64,000 nucleotides of DNA from Stichopus chloronotus (GCA_021234535.1 CM037839.1:9425419-9489418), one strand, 5' to 3'. Counted from the first letter of the stretch, positions 24,359 through 42,765 are shown. The notes: generated by a model from the letters alone, not told the origin. Translations and numbers: made by a program.

Positions 24359-27300
24359 CTAATTTCCCAGAGAAGGAAATTCTTTGTCATCGCCAAGGGA
24401 GAGATGGGCTTCGTCTCCTCGGGAACGTCCCCCTCCGCCTCTTCCTCCACCGCCGCCTCCTCCACGGCCTCGCCCTCTTCCTCCTCCTCCACCTCGACCC
24501 ATCCCACGGCGCCCTCCTCTACCACCACGTGTCGGCTGGTCATAAAAGTTGAACTTAATATCCAACTGGTCCTTGGTCTTGGGCTTTTCGCGGAGACCAT
24601 GCTCCTAAAGGAAAAGAAATTGATGTTCATATTGTCACAGGCAAGTATGTTTTGTCCGGTAACATATACCAGACAATTTCAAATTTCTGCTGCTATGTTC
24701 AGCAATGGTTTGGCATTTTATGATGGCACACTGGTGAACTCAGAATTTACAGAGAATTTCAAAATTTCACACTCAGTGAATGAAGTTAGGAACCTGCCAC
24801 ACAGGACACTTTTTTTGTTGCTGATTGTAGTGTTCTCCACTGAGTGAAACTTAACTGCCCCCTCCTCCACAAAAAATAGCAACTACCACCTAAAAGCAAT
24901 TCAGCCCCCTACAACAGCTCTGCCACTCTACTTGCAACTACATAGTTCTAATCTCTATACAACATCAGGCAGCGGCATTGTTACTTACGTCCTCCTTGTC
25001 TTCATCGTCTGCCAGTACAGATGTCTTCTTCAAGACGTAGGTCTTCTTCCATTGTCCACTGTCCTCTCCTTCACCTGGTCGCCTCAGGTTGAAGTCCTGT
25101 TTGGGCCGTGAGCTCGCCTGGAGAGCCTTGTACTCGTCCAGGGTCATCTCTTGTACCTCTGGTTCTTTCTCCACTTCCTCCTCTTCCTGTTCTTCTTTAG
25201 CTGCGGTGTCTTCTTCTTTCTTGTCCCTGGAACCATTCAAAAACAACAACAGACTTCACAGTGGTGGTGGTGTTGCAATAATTACAATACCTTGCAAAGC
25301 TCTTGACATGTGACTTTGCTACTGACACCTTTTGTGAATGACCTATGACGATTGCAGAAATTTCTGCTCAGAATACTGACTGTGTTTTGAGACCTCACGA
25401 AGCAGAGCAAAATAAAAGAAAATCTTCAGAGATTAATTCAGAAGTCACACCATCCAAGATGCTACAATTGTTGCCAGCCAACCACATACCGTGGTAACGT
25501 TCGACTCTGTGACAACTAAAATCAGTTCGGGGAAGGGGAGTGGGTTACGTTGCAAATGGAAGAACAATTTATACCACACTAAATGTAGACGGCATTTTGC
25601 AAAGATTTTGCAGAGCAAAGCGTCAGATGGTACAGCAACCCTAGAAAATTCAGTTTGCTTGCTAAGTTAATGACATCAGTTTTGGCAAAACAAACTGAAT
25701 TTTCAAAATGACGACCTGACTTCCTTTGTGAGTGGTCCACTCCACACCCCACATATGTTGCTTTAACTTCAATAACACTCGAACATTTGTCCGGTACTTG
25801 ATCTCTATCACCTCCACTAGAAAGCTCAGCAATTTTCCACACTGTAGGCTTACCAGTCCAAGACACAACCCTGCCCCCCCCCCCCACTTGCTACAATTTA
25901 CCATCCAATGTATAATATGCACCCCTTGAATGTTTCAACCAGAACGAGTTTACACAATCTCAAGGATACCAGACTGTGCAATCCTCAAATTACTTTGGCA
26001 ATACTTCAAGGAAAGTAAATGACCACAATTACATGAAATTAACAAATGCAACTTTGAACAAAACTGACACAAAAATTTTTGTGTTCAGGGCAAAACAGGA
26101 CAAGAGCAAACCTTTCCTTTCAAAACTTACAGCAGAGGGACGTAGTGAAAGATTAAATTTTGACAACCTCACAACCTAAACAACTGACTGTAAGCTATAA
26201 AATGCAATCACATTAATCCAATCACTGTCTGCAATCTCAAAACAGAAGGACAATCATTGGGATGATGAGAGGCCATCCCCATGCAACCATCAGGTCGAGG
26301 TTACAGAGTTAAACGACGAAGAGTTTTCAACACTTTCACCAATTCAGGAGCATGGAGTGCAATGGGTGGTTAAGGTCCGGCCGCATTGAAAAAAAGTCGA
26401 TATGGATAATAAAATGTCGATAGTATCGATAATACAGTCTTCCTTTTGCAAAACAGGTGCATATGCAAAAAAAAATCACCTTATATGGACCAGTAAACAT
26501 TGTCCAGGGTGCCTTTAGTAAACAGCAACTACTGTCTTTACTCCAATAAACGCCCTTTAATAAACACCCCCATGCTTTTCATGTCATGTTGCAGCCCTTA
26601 AATTGGAGAACAGATCTTTGGAATGAGAGAACTTATTACATTCATTTCATGTCACATTACAGTGATGACAAGTCTCCCATGGGGCAATTCAAATGACAGA
26701 CATCAGCAGCTAATCAAGTGTTAACAATTTTAACACTTTGAAGTTCTACCTGAATTCAGTTGCTAAGGTATCTCCCTTGGTAGGTTTTCATACTTTAAGC
26801 TCTGGAGACCTCACATGAACTTTGACCTACTAGAAAAACAATAGGGATCAACTACTCATGACGCACTACCAACACACCAATTTTGAAATTTGAGCACCAT
26901 TCCCTTCTTGAGATATTGTATTTACAAGCCAAGGTGTCACATACACCTCATGCATCATATATGAGACATATGATATTATCGATATGGAGTGCAATACCGG
27001 ATATATTGATAATATCGATATATCAATGGATCTTATGGGGGGTTTGTATTGCAATGAGTAAATTAAACCCTGTTTCAGATTTGCAGACCCATCAGCAGAA
27101 TTTGGTGGTAATTAGACGGCAGAGGTGTCACATCCATAGTAAGGATTTTCAGTGCACTGTTAGACTGCCACGCATACCCTTACCTCACAGTGCAAAAATC
27201 AAACTTCTGCTAAAAATGTATGCAATCTGAAAAAAATTTTGATGCATCAATTATCTTTCTAGTGTTATAAATGAAATGTCTACTGGCAGCAGAGTGTTCA

Positions 27301-30300
27301 AACTACTAACCAGGAGCGAAAAGTGGTACTGTAATAAGGAGACATAGTGATGGCAAACATCTGTGTTTTCCACACTGGAATGCCTCCTACCTTCGTGGAA
27401 AAATAAAAAACATTTAATTCCTTGAGTAGTAGCAATAGCCTTGAAAACTGACTTCATGGCCAATAGACTGGGCTCTTGATGAAATGGTTCCGATACTCAC
27501 GGGACTGTCTTCACATCCTTAGATTCCCCTGCATCCCACTCCTCCGAGGTAAACGTGTCCACTGCGTTGCTGTTGTCTGCTTCCCTAGAAAGGGGTGAAG
27601 AGAGGTTGAACAAAGTCGTTATGGTGGCAGCATGATTTGAAAAACACAGGAATAAGTTTTGTTCAAAGACTGACTTGATTCAAAGGAAAACTAAGAGGAG
27701 AGTTTGGAGAAAAAGCAAAATTCAGCGATAGCATGTGTCGGTGTTGTTGCCTTATCAATGGCATTCTTGCCCAAGTGACAATGTTGACCTAACAACAAGT
27801 TGGAAGTACCACTTTGCACTAGCATCATCATCCCCACCCCCGAACTTGGAATACACCAAGTACAAGTTTATGGCTTCAATTACTTCTGTTTATGACAGAG
27901 GTGTGAAAACTTTTCCCATCAGATCTTCGCTAGGACCTCTTTTGCAGGATTCACAGTTGGTCGCCCTCTACCAGTTACTGGTCAATGTCATCAGATTTTC
28001 ATAACCCAGCACTTACGCCTTCAATAAGAGTACAGACTACTGTGTACACAGATAAAGTTTAATGGCATCAAATCGGATTTTGCATTACAGGAATGTCCAG
28101 ACATACATTGAGAGGTTATACTGGATATTTCAGAGTAGTGTTTTCACAGGCAACCCAGGTACCCAAACAGCATTTTATTACCTGACTCCTTCATAAAGTG
28201 AAAAATGACACAACCTCTGTGTGAACATGCTGTGTTAGATTGCCAAATTTCACCTTGCTATGCACAGCAAATTGCTCAAAATGGAATTCCCCCCCCCCCC
28301 CCTTTTCTCGAAGAAAATAGGTGGTCCTATTCATGAGAAGGTGTAGGCAAGTGTATATAGGATACTAGTTAAAATTTCTCCACACAAATGTGATGTAAGG
28401 TAATCTGAAAATACCAGAGTTAACCATAATGAAACCATTTTAGTCGAGTACCCGTAGGTATGGGGAAAAATTCTGCGATCTGAACTTTAGGAATTGATGA
28501 AAACACTATTTCAGAGTTTTCAAAGAATAGCTCAGGCAATATTAAAATATATCTTTGTTAAGTCCATAATAATATGCAACTACATGTCAACAACTCTCCA
28601 TCTGCTCCAAGTCTTCGTCTATAGATACGGATCGTTTGGAACCATTTCAATTTTTCGATAGGCCGACAGAGTCCATCACGCATACGTTGCACAGATACAA
28701 GGGACAACAGTGCTACTGTGAGACTTCAACGTCATCATGCTGTGATTATGAATGATTGTTGAAGGCTGTCTCAAATGTTATTCATTGTAACATGTGTTAC
28801 TCTTTCAGTACCTTTGTGGACCAAGTGGGGGTTAGTTTTATGGGAAAGTGGTCACTACTGATTTTTCCCCCTTTGTGACATCTAGTTTGGAATGGACTGG
28901 AATGTGAATTTAACTACTTCAACTGTCTCAAAGTCACCCCCTTTTCTTCATCAGAGCAAATGATTTGCCACTTTTGATAATCCCTCAATAAATTAACTCT
29001 CAGAGCAACATGATACAGCAACATGCTAAACTGGATACTGGAAAAAATTGTCCATTTCCAGGACCCTGGGGGAGCCTCCATTTTTTACAGTCTCTTATAT
29101 TTCTGTACAAAAGATAAATTTCCATCAAAATTTTGGCAAAATTTCCCCTCTAAACAACACAAGTACCCCGGGGGAAGCCTCCCAGCTTTTCCCATTAGTG
29201 ATGCTAGAAAATGGAACATACAGAAGACACGAGACTAGCCTAGTCTGGGAGCTGCCCTCTGAATTGCAAGGAGATTGTCCCTTCTCATCGTTCAGTCATG
29301 ACCAAATCAAAGCATGGAGAGACAATGCAAATGGGACAACCCTTGACCAACAGTGACAGTATTCTCTGAACTGCGAAAAAAAACTTGTGTCACCATTTAA
29401 CGATAGCAGCGTCCTTCCATGCTGATTGCTGAGGAACGCAGGAAACTCATGTACAGTAGAAGCCACTTTTCTTTTTCCCAAAAGAAGCAAATTTGGCTTA
29501 ATTTTTTATCGCTTTTCTTCTGTTCCAAGAAACCCCATGATTTGGGGGTCCGCAAATGTGGAAAAAATCTGTAATTAGTACTTTGTAGGGAAAAAATGTT
29601 GTCGGTGCCCCTTCTTTTTAGGATTATTTTTGCAGTGCCCCCTTTTGAAGCTTTTTGTGAGCCCTACTCCTTCTATTGTGACTTACTTTACGTAGTCCTT
29701 GAAACTGCCCCAGTTGTGAGTTCCTCCACCTTCTCTCTTGTCTTGTGGCTTGAATGAGCTGCTGAGTAGAACAAATCAAAATTATGACATATGTCACATT
29801 GATCTATTTAACCTACTTCTCAGAATTACATTGCTCAAGGTACGTTACTGAAGCATCACCAACACATACATGCACATGCAAGGAAAACGTTCTCCCATTA
29901 CTCCCTCTGGTGGAAGCGCTATACCCTTAACTTTACGTCACCTCACCTTTAAGTCGATTAATACGCTAAGACCATCACATCAAAGGCCATTCAATCTACC
30001 TATGGTAAAGAGTCACTTACTTGCTACCTCATGTGGCAGACAAATTTGTCCAGATTACCATTACGATAAAACTGCTGCAGCATCTGCAGACTTTGGAAAC
30101 AAATTGACTTCAGTTACGTAGTTCCAATGCAAGCTTCAGTGACACAACTCGAAGTTGACTGGCTGAAGCGACGCCTCTGTTTATACAAAAGAGAAGCACT
30201 GCTTCGAGCGCACAACAGTACATACAAGCATGGTGGACACCATCCGTTGTACCACGTTTTGCTCACATACAGTGCAGTGACAATACCTACTGTAACATTG

Positions 30301-32640
30301 CAAAAACTAGCCATTGAGCACCCTTTCCTCAGAATGCACCAATGGCCACTAACACACATGAATATGACAAATTCTTGGCTATAACAGGCTAGCTCCTTGG
30401 GGCCACAGCCACAGAGGGTCTACACAAACATTTTATTTGCAGATTCTTCAATGCTCTTTGCTTGTCAACTAACCTCACACAGATTTTACAGATTATTGGA
30501 CAATGCACAAGGAGGAACCTTGATGCACTCTGTCGCTCACACATCGACTTACACTGAAGGAACCATGTCAATGGACTCATCTCTTTGTAGAAACCAATTT
30601 TACCTACAGAGGACTGGCCCTTCAGCAAACTTGCCAATCCAACTACCCACTGTCACAAAGACCATCCTCAACCTCACCTTTTGTCACTACCGCTACGCCT
30701 GTCAAATTCACGTTTTCCTCTTCCTCCACCACGTCCTCTGAAACCACCTCTCCCTCTCCCACGCTGAGGTCTATCGCCACTGTCGCCGTCCCGGGGCCTA
30801 TCTGAGAACCGCTCGCCAAATGTCCTTGATTGACGTTCTCCGTCCCTGTCCCTCGGCGGCCTGCTGCTTCGAGGCGGCCTGTCATTGCGATCATTCTGAA
30901 GCTCATGTGGAGCCTGGTTTTCCTGATTCTCTACACTCTCTGTGTATTCTTGCCTTCTGTTACCATCTCTTGGCTTCCTTGGAGGTCGGGTGTCTGCATT
31001 GTTGGCGCCTCTGCCCCTTCCTCTTTTGGAATCTGGTCTGGAATCTTTTGTATCTAAAGATGAAGGAAAAGTGAAAAATAAGCATTGTCATGAATTCAGC
31101 AAATAATGTTGAACAAGGTGCACATTAACATCAAGTGAAAAAAAAAAAAGTTTTTCATCCCAACTTATCAGAAAATTTGAGTGTTCTTGCCTTTTTCCCC
31201 CAAAAAATCTTGAATCATTTGCTGAATCTACTACTAATAAAAATTTTAAATGTGCGGTCTCAGTAGTGATAGCTTTCCGACGTAATACAAAACATTCCCC
31301 CAACACTTGTGAAGGAAGAAACGTTTATCCGGATACATTCTTGAACTAAACAAAAAGACATCTCCTGCGCAGTTTGCAAACATTCCAATTTCAACCAAGT
31401 CTCATGCAACTTTCTCATATTCATTTGTTTGGTCATTATTTACATCAACTTACGAAGAGAAATATAAGGAACAGGAGCAATTCATTTGGAGGACATTTAC
31501 ACCACGTATCATGGGGATGGAGCTGGCATTGCATCAATGTGCACAATGATGGAATGAAAGTTAACTTTGTCCTTGTAACCTGTACTGTACCTTAGAGAGA
31601 TTGCTGACTTTGAGAAGGCCTGTGGTAGTCATTGTACGTCTAAGGTCAATGCTGGCTGACTTCATGGTTTTTGAATTAGGACTCCAGGATTAGACATAGG
31701 CCTACTTGGTGAAAATGCAAACACCTATTCTGACAAACTCTTAATGTTTTGTGAAATAATGAAAGTTTTAAATGGCAGATTTGTGAGCATCTGCACCGTT
31801 GACATAAATCTATGACTTACTCTAGGCGACTTCCAGTCCAGACTTTAACTTACTTAGTCTTTATTTGCCTCACTTGGTATGTTACAATTAGCCTACGCAA
31901 AACACATTCGGCCTAGGCTGCTTCTGAAAAAATAAGAACCTGCCATGAACATGTGTTACCTGAGAGAAGCTTTAGTACGGTCGAGCCTAGACTAGACCCG
32001 GCCTTACGTAGTATTGAACTGAAGTTTGGCCGACCATTTGCACAACTTAGTTACAGTTAGGCTAACCGTTGAATGGTAGTGGTAGCCTAAGCCGCACTAA
32101 CCGTTGTGACGGTATACCTACACTACACTAGGCTATGCAACTTTGGAAGGTTAATATTGCATAAAATGGCACTTTTAAGTTGACTAATCAACCGAGGGCA
32201 AACAACTAAGATGAAACCTTGTGGATATCTGGGAAGAGTGGGTAACGTGCTCGAGGACTGGCTCTGTTTTCCATATAACGGTAACCTGAAAAGGCTGAAG
32301 AACCGTGTACCATAGGCTTTACAAGAACATATTCTTTAGCCCACGTGCGCGATAGAAGGGTGATCTATCCGACAAAGGATCACTTTGAACCTATGCTACA
32401 TAATCACTAACATACAAAGTGATGCGCGGATCTATGCTACAGTATACACGAACCTTCCTTTCGAGATTTTGATTCAGGCTCTTGTTTCTTAGGTTGAGAT
32501 TCCTGTTTCTTCCCCTTCCCTTGGTTTGTTCGCTTCACCCTCTCCTTTTGAGTTTCAGTGATGAAATCCTCGGGATCTGCAACATCATCGTGACCAATAA
32601 GGAAACGATTGGTAACTACAATTCCGTATCTATGCTCCAT
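24359..32640 (-). CDS. HABP4: HABP4/SERBP1-family RGG-box RNA-binding protein, 6 coding exons
   Basis: Exons on minus are 32640-32454, 31053-30678, 29761-29687, 27584-27501, 25226-24989 and 24604-24359. They join in phase to 401 residues; human SERBP1 has about 408. The family binds mRNA and ribosomes, including idle 80S, in cytoplasm and nucleus. Evidence: YGIVVTNRF (residues 5-13), matching the conserved start (G/Y)xVVTNRF; an R/G/D-rich stretch in exon 2 ending in RGG/FRGRGG motifs; THNWG (202-206); EMTLDEYKALQ (267-277); QWKK; the late KDQLDIKFNF; a C-terminal run of RGG repeats; and the closing DKEFPSLGN, equivalent to the vertebrate DxFPAL end. The ATG at 32640 is the first in its frame. 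The first donor (GAAG/GTTCGT) is weak but its phase fits. Vertebrates have two paralogues, HABP4 and SERBP1, so this is probably their common pro-orthologue. I chose the HABP4 symbol from the ZNF367 neighbour. Confidence 0.95.
26396..27025. repeat. ATCGATA-rich segments in intron, possible element ends
   Basis: Two clusters of the phrase TATCGATA and variants lie at 26396-26445 and 26968-27025, in the intron between coding exons 4 and 5 of the HABP4-like gene. They may be the two ends of one old transposon. I could not define exact termini or a target duplication. Confidence 0.3.
29040..29200 (+). repeat. dispersed repeat fragment, copy 2
   Basis: Shares ordered blocks with 16125-16310, for example AAATTTCCCCTC and GCCTCCCAGCTTTTCCC (about 29176-29192). 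It is intronic, on the strand opposite to the host HABP4-like gene. Confidence 0.4.
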
Positions 32641-32723
32641 GTTGTTATCTCCTTCGAAATATGAAGGATGGTTGAAGATATTCACTGCTATAATGTCGAG
32701 ATCATGATTCTGTGATACATTAC

Positions 32724-32733
32724 CAAAATGGCG
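32724..32733 (-). promoter_or_regulatory. YY1-type site upstream of the HABP4-like start
   Basis: On minus the sequence reads CGCCATTTTG, the YY1 core CCAT in its common CGCCATNTT context. It lies about 85-95 bases before the start codon, a usual place for this motif in TATA-less housekeeping promoters. Confidence 0.4.
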
Positions 32734-33603
32734 TTATAATGATATATGTACTACACACTGTATACTGTAAAGTATATATGTATATATGTGTACGCACCGT
32801 GATTACTATTACTGTACGTACGCAAAGCTGTGTTTACATGCTGTCGAACCATATGTGTAACATCCTATACAATACGCACAGAAATTTCAAGCTGGCCCAA
32901 AATGGAGCGTTCCTACTTTGGTCTGCGTGTACTTTTAAGTTGAATTTTGTATAGTTATTAGTAAAGAAACCCGCCATGTATCTTGAAGTGTGTGGAAAAT
33001 GCTAGCTACACAATTTCCATATGTAATTCCTTCAGTTATTCCATGCTTGTAAACAACTGCTCTAAAATTTTATTACCGATTGTTATTTTCTTCCCTTTAA
33101 TTAATGGTACAGTTGGCGGGGTTACAATTTGTACATGCAAATATTCGGGTAAAGTTTCAGTATACAGTCATAGCATGTTTGGGCCATTTTTTGCAGTAAT
33201 TAGCGTTACTGTGTGGTCTTTGCTTTTAGGTTGAGGTTAGGCATCTGAGGTGATTTCTTCGTTTGAAAACGTGTTTTAGGAAAATTTGTCACAAAATTAG
33301 AGCAGGAGTATGTACAATGAGCTCCTTATATGGCCAAGGGACATAGCAGCAGTTACAGTCCGCGAACTTGAATCATGCAGTGAACACATATTTGTCACAG
33401 AAAAACCTTAAATGATCGTTTTCCGTCTAAATGAGTGATTCACGTCGCTGAGACCTTAAAACGAATAAAAGATATTCATTTATCAAATACTTTTGAGAAG
33501 TCCCTACTACCAATGATGTTGTACATTGTTGGGCAGTGTATCTGACCTCGTTGATGAATAATTTAATAGCAGACTTGTTCCCGGCATGCATTATTTTTAA
33601 AGG

Positions 33604-33638
33604 GCGCGGGAATTTCATCCGTTCTAGTGTTCCCGCGA
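33604..33638 (+). promoter_or_regulatory. paired inverted E2F-type sites
   Basis: GCGCGGGAA at 33604-33612 and TTCCCGCGAAA at 33630-33640 are both close to the E2F consensus TTTSSCGC and are mirror images over 8 bases (CGCGGGAA / TTCCCGCG). They lie about 65-100 bases before the ZNF367 start codon. Vertebrate ZNF367 is a proliferation-linked gene, so E2F control is plausible. Binding is inferred. Confidence 0.6.
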
Positions 33639-33702
33639 AATACGAACAAAACCTGCACACACCGCCTTTCCGAGAAGATCTCGTCTCTCACTATCTACCA
33701 GA

Positions 33703-38413
<4,711 letters not shown>

Positions 38414-38927
38414 AGACGCCATAAGCCTTTGCCCAAGGTTATGTATTCCTGTGACCGGTCCCAACTCCGACAGAAATGCGGAATATGGGAGGAGATCACC
38501 CGTGCAATCAGATGAAGCAAAAGACCCGGCCCTTTAATCACAGAAAATTGAACAAATTTTCGTCTTGGACAGGTTTGAGGACTTTTGAGTGAGTGACAGA
38601 GATTGCGATTCAGATGGTAACTACTACTGTGAAATCATTAGGTTACTTAACCTACTGTACAATAGTCAAACAGAGAAAAACAAGTTTGTTACATGGACAA
38701 TTATCAACTCTGTCAAGTTTCATAAATCTTCTGTCTATTGGTGACTCTGCTGTTAAGACTTTGAGTCGATCTAGTGGAAATGACTGTCAGTATGTCGGAC
38801 AGTCCCGTGACATGTGCATGCGAGATGTGTTCAGAAATGTGACTGACATTAATGTCAAAGTTGCTACGCTGATTGGATATGTGGACAAAATATGTTTAAT
38901 TGTGATACTTCATCTCAGCATCTATTT

Positions 38928-39450
38928 TTCAAGGAGGATAGGGAGTTGTAAAATACATCTTACATAACTTTTTGCAATTTGTTCATCCAAATTGAATAGA
39001 AGCATACCTGTTTAACAGATTTGGGGTAGCAAATGATCTGCCAATGATAAATTTTGTCAGAGGAGTGCCCCAGTAGAGAGAAAAATAGTCAATATTTGAA
39101 TTTTTCTTATGTTGTGGCAGGCAAGATAATATCCATGAGTATGTATTTTATGCCTCACTCTAGCCTGAACATGGAATGTTGTTTGATCGAAGGTTTTCGA
39201 TGTTACCTCGACTCCGAAGGTAGACATCGATGGCCTCCAACCGAAAACATTTCTGCTGCAAAGATAGAAAGAGGCAAAAAGACACACAGTCATGAATACT
39301 ATCTCTCTCGCCACAACATAAGGGAGAAATTCAAATATTAACGTTTATTCACAATTGGATATAAAACACTCTGCCAAAATGACCATATTTGGAAATTGTT
39401 GCCTATTTTAGTCAGAAACTCAATTCAAATTTGGGTCCAATCTTTCAGTC
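38928..39450. repeat. fold-back repeat, copy B
   Basis: The left part resembles the reverse complement of 19541-19841, for example GGATAGGGAGTTGTAAAATAC, then TCCAAATTGAATAGAAGCAT and TTGTCAGAGGAGTGCCCCA. Within it, CAATATTTGAATTT plus CTTATGTTGTGGC near 39089-39120 pairs with an inverted copy near 39311-39342, and a smaller hairpin lies near 39190-39235. Its position in the likely ZNF367 3' UTR means the transcript could fold into a long hairpin. Confidence 0.7.
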
Positions 39451-40383
39451 AAGGTCCATCTTTGCACACAAGAAAAAACCAAATAAGAATGGAATCAGAT
39501 TCAGAGAGGTAGGAAATCATGAAACTTTGAAATACAGTTTGTATTGTTGTCTTTTTATGTATTTATTAGACAGAAGAGATGACCGTAGCTGTTATTTTGT
39601 TAAGAAAAAAGAAGGAAATGCAATTTCTAAAGGCCGCATCGTATTATCGTTATTATTGTATGGAGCTTTGTATATACTATAGAAAATATTTTATCTCTTT
39701 ATCCCAGATGTCTCTTTTTATTCTTCATCCTTATATGAAAACCATTTTGTATTTTGCAGGCACCGCAGTTTTTTTTTTTTTTTAAGTGGATGCAGAACAA
39801 GTTTGTCAGACGTATTTTATTGGAACTTTAATGCAAGTGTGTGTCACCGACATGTCCCTATTCTGCCAGTGCAAACCCAAAGCGTTTTCTTTAAAGTTTT
39901 CGGGAATGAACCCCTTACTGGTACTGGTCTTGTGCATGGTGATGAATCCATCAATGGATTGTATAGTCAGGAGATTTTGTACAACAAGAAAAGTAACGGT
40001 TAGACTTAATATTGTAGCGCTAGGGGTGCGGGGAGGGGGTGTCAGAAAATTAGGAACTGGAACACTCTGAATCATTGGTTGCCTGACTTCCACCTGATGT
40101 TTAAAAAGTTGCGTTAATGTTGGTGTAAGCTCACAAAGGATACATGACTTTAGTAAAAACTGATGTCAAGGTTCATCTGCTTCTTGTGCCTTTTACTGCT
40201 GTTCTGAAGAAAGGTGTAAGTACTGTAGCATCTCTGACTTCATAGTAAATATGTACTTTGTTGTATATGGTCTCAAATCCAACTGAATGTGAAAAAAAGT
40301 AGGTTTAAGTTTTAACGAGCTGGTACATTTGCTGTTTCCTTTTTCGGTTTGGTGATAAATGGGTAGAATTCTGTGAAATACAT

Positions 40384-40389
40384 AATAAA
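40384..40389 (+). terminator. candidate polyadenylation signal of ZNF367
   Basis: First AATAAA on plus after the ZNF367 stop codon, about 1.97 kb downstream. Confidence 0.5.
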
Positions 40390-42292
40390 TATGCCAAAAG
40401 TGATTTGCCCATTTTGTACTTCATCCTCTCACGTGTCCAAGAATAATTGATGTAGGGATACCGTCAGTCTCCGCCCCTCTCCCTATCAAGAGAGCATATG
40501 ATGATAATGCTTCATCCATCCTCAGGACTTTCGCATTGTCTCTATCCCTATCACACAGTGAGATCATCTCTCTCATCGACCCCCCCCCACACGAATTCAC
40601 AACACTGAGGTCACTGTCCTCGTTCACGTCTAGGGGTGTGACCTGAGCCTCAGTGGGCGTAGTCATTCAGTAACAATGTACGTGAACGTGTGTAACTTAT
40701 ACATTCTTGTATGCTGCCACCTATTCACTGCAATTGCGCTCTGAACAGGGAGTTGTTTAGATTGACATCCCAGACCAACCCTTAGTCTCTCCGATTGTCA
40801 TACACACTAATATCCTTCCAGAGAGTTCCCTTCATATCATGTGATTAGTAACGGCCTGGCCTGTCATGGCATTTACACATTTCCGTACGTCGACCTTTCG
40901 GCTATAAGGGGTGGAAATTTAGAGAGGCTTTCACCCCCCCCCCCCCCACCCGTTTTCCCGGACCGAGACACCTTCGATTCTCAAACGCAATCACACCAAT
41001 TGCCCAATTGTGTCATGCAAAATATATTTTCTTTTCTTAATGTCGTTCCATTGAGTTACTACGGCGTCCCTACTACGTGTACTGTCGTCTTTCGCACGAC
41101 TCGTTTTGTCGCTGCTAGGAATTCAGTGCACACGCGTAAATTTCAGTGAGAGAATTAGGTGCGTACTTAGAATTCATTTTTAGGAAGCCTGACACATGAA
41201 AGATGTGAAGCTGGGAGATTGAAAGGGGGGGGGGGGGGTAGGGAGTTTTATATGCACCAGGGAGGTGATTATTCTGAATAGAATGACCTAGCCTTACTAG
41301 TAATTATGATAGAGCCTGGAAAGTTACTCTTTCGTCTGAAGTCATTTGTCCTAATTCTCACATCATCTGTACTTAGGGTAGTGCTCTACAATAGCTATAC
41401 CATAAAAAATAGTGACGATAACTGGAAACATGACAAAACGGACCCCCGGTGGCTCAATTTGGGTACTCCCCCCCCCCGAGGATGAACAAATCCCTCGAAT
41501 ATACATAGTCTAATGGTGGTACTTGACTTGGAGCACCGACGAATACCCTGAGTGACTCACCAAATCGTGTGAAGATACAAAAGACATTGCGAAATTGTTC
41601 AACATTTTGTAAATAATAGTTGAGTTCACAAGAAACTGCCGGCAGTGCATCAATTGAACATTTACCAAAGTTTTGCTTGCATCTTTGAGGTGCTTAGAAA
41701 AGTGGGACAATTGGACATTTTTTTCAAATACCTTTTGAGATCGCAACTTGTGTATAATGTTCAATTTATAACAAAAATCGCGGAGCCAATCACAGTTTTG
41801 AATATTCGATATTTTTTAACAAAAAAAAAAAAAAAATGCAGTGAAATAGCTAAATGAGAAAAAGAACATTGTGTTCCATTTGAAGAGAAATATGTCTGCA
41901 AAAGTAGCCAATAATTGCAGCAAAATATCTATTTCTTTGTGATATTTTGACACTTATACATGTCCGTATTTTTGAGTTAAGGTCCTAAAGGAATTTCCTC
42001 AAATGAGTCACGGTTAAGGAGGCGGATGAGGTTCGGAGGTTGTGTCCGAGAGTCACCCATATGACGAACAGAAGACGTAACATCACTCCTACGATATTAA
42101 AAAAACAGCACCCACCCGTACATACACTCAAACAACAGACCATCACTCACTCTTGTAAGTTATTTAAATTGAAACTGGTAATGTTGAATCATTTCAATGT
42201 AAAATTAACCATGCAGTTGGTAAAAGGAACAACCCACGGGATGATCGGATCCTGAACTGAATTAGTGACTGATTCCGTTGTCACCGGCAAGA

Positions 42293-42311
42293 GGGGGGGG
42301 GGGGGGGGGGG
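42293..42311 (+). repeat. poly-G tract, 19 bases
   Basis: The longest of about twenty G or C runs of nine or more in the window. Others include 14773-14785, 20775-20787, 48604-48620 and 62513-62529 (G), and 28290-28302 and 40937-40950 (C, approximate ends). Exact lengths in such runs are prone to sequencing error. Confidence 0.9.
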
Positions 42312-42765
42312 AGGTTGGCCCTAAGTCAACTCCTGGGTGAATAAGGCAGTATGAGAAAAAAGTCAATAAAACGCGGAAAGTGATGTCATTTCCCGAGAAT
42401 CGGGTGAATTACGGCAATGTTCATACAGAGGCGTTATAGGGGTTCTTTAATGTAGAGACTCTATAGATCTCTGGCTCTTTTCATTCTACGTGATTGCATT
42501 TTCTTGTACAGCCTAGCTCATATGGACATTACGGGTGCAGTACACCAAATCTATAAGGGTGATATTCCGGGTGTAACGGACGGACCTGTGCTGAAGCGGC
42601 ACTCCGGCAATCGAGATGCATTCGTTTGCCCGTAGAACGCCCGTATCTGGAAGAGAAACGTGTTAGTCTTCCAGCCAGTGGCGTTTACCGATTTTGCGTT
42701 TCACCTGTAACCTTACGCTCTGCTTCTCGTAAACTTTCGTGGATTTGAACATCAAACTCGTAAGG

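Larger units (their letters stand above)
32641..33702. promoter_or_regulatory. divergent promoter region, HABP4-like / ZNF367
   Basis: The start codons of the HABP4-like gene (minus) and ZNF367 (plus) face away from each other across 1,062 bases. The interval contains no recognised coding sequence. Its ends carry promoter-type motifs, listed separately: a YY1-type site on the HABP4 side and two E2F-type sites on the ZNF367 side. Whether one or two promoters drive the pair cannot be told from sequence. Confidence 0.7.
38414..40410 (+). other. presumed 3' UTR of ZNF367
   Basis: From the stop codon to just beyond the first plus-strand AATAAA at 40384-40389, about 2 kb. It contains fold-back repeat copy B. 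No recognised coding sequence. Confidence 0.5.

Noticed and set aside
24404..24847. 147-codon Ser/Thr-rich frame on plus
   Set aside because: It is the antisense shadow of the RGG-repeat last exon of the HABP4-like gene.
32641..32685. Longer N terminus for the HABP4-like protein
   Set aside because: The upstream in-frame start would be a GTG codon at 32685-32683. The ATG at 32640 gives the family's usual short lead before VVTNRF.
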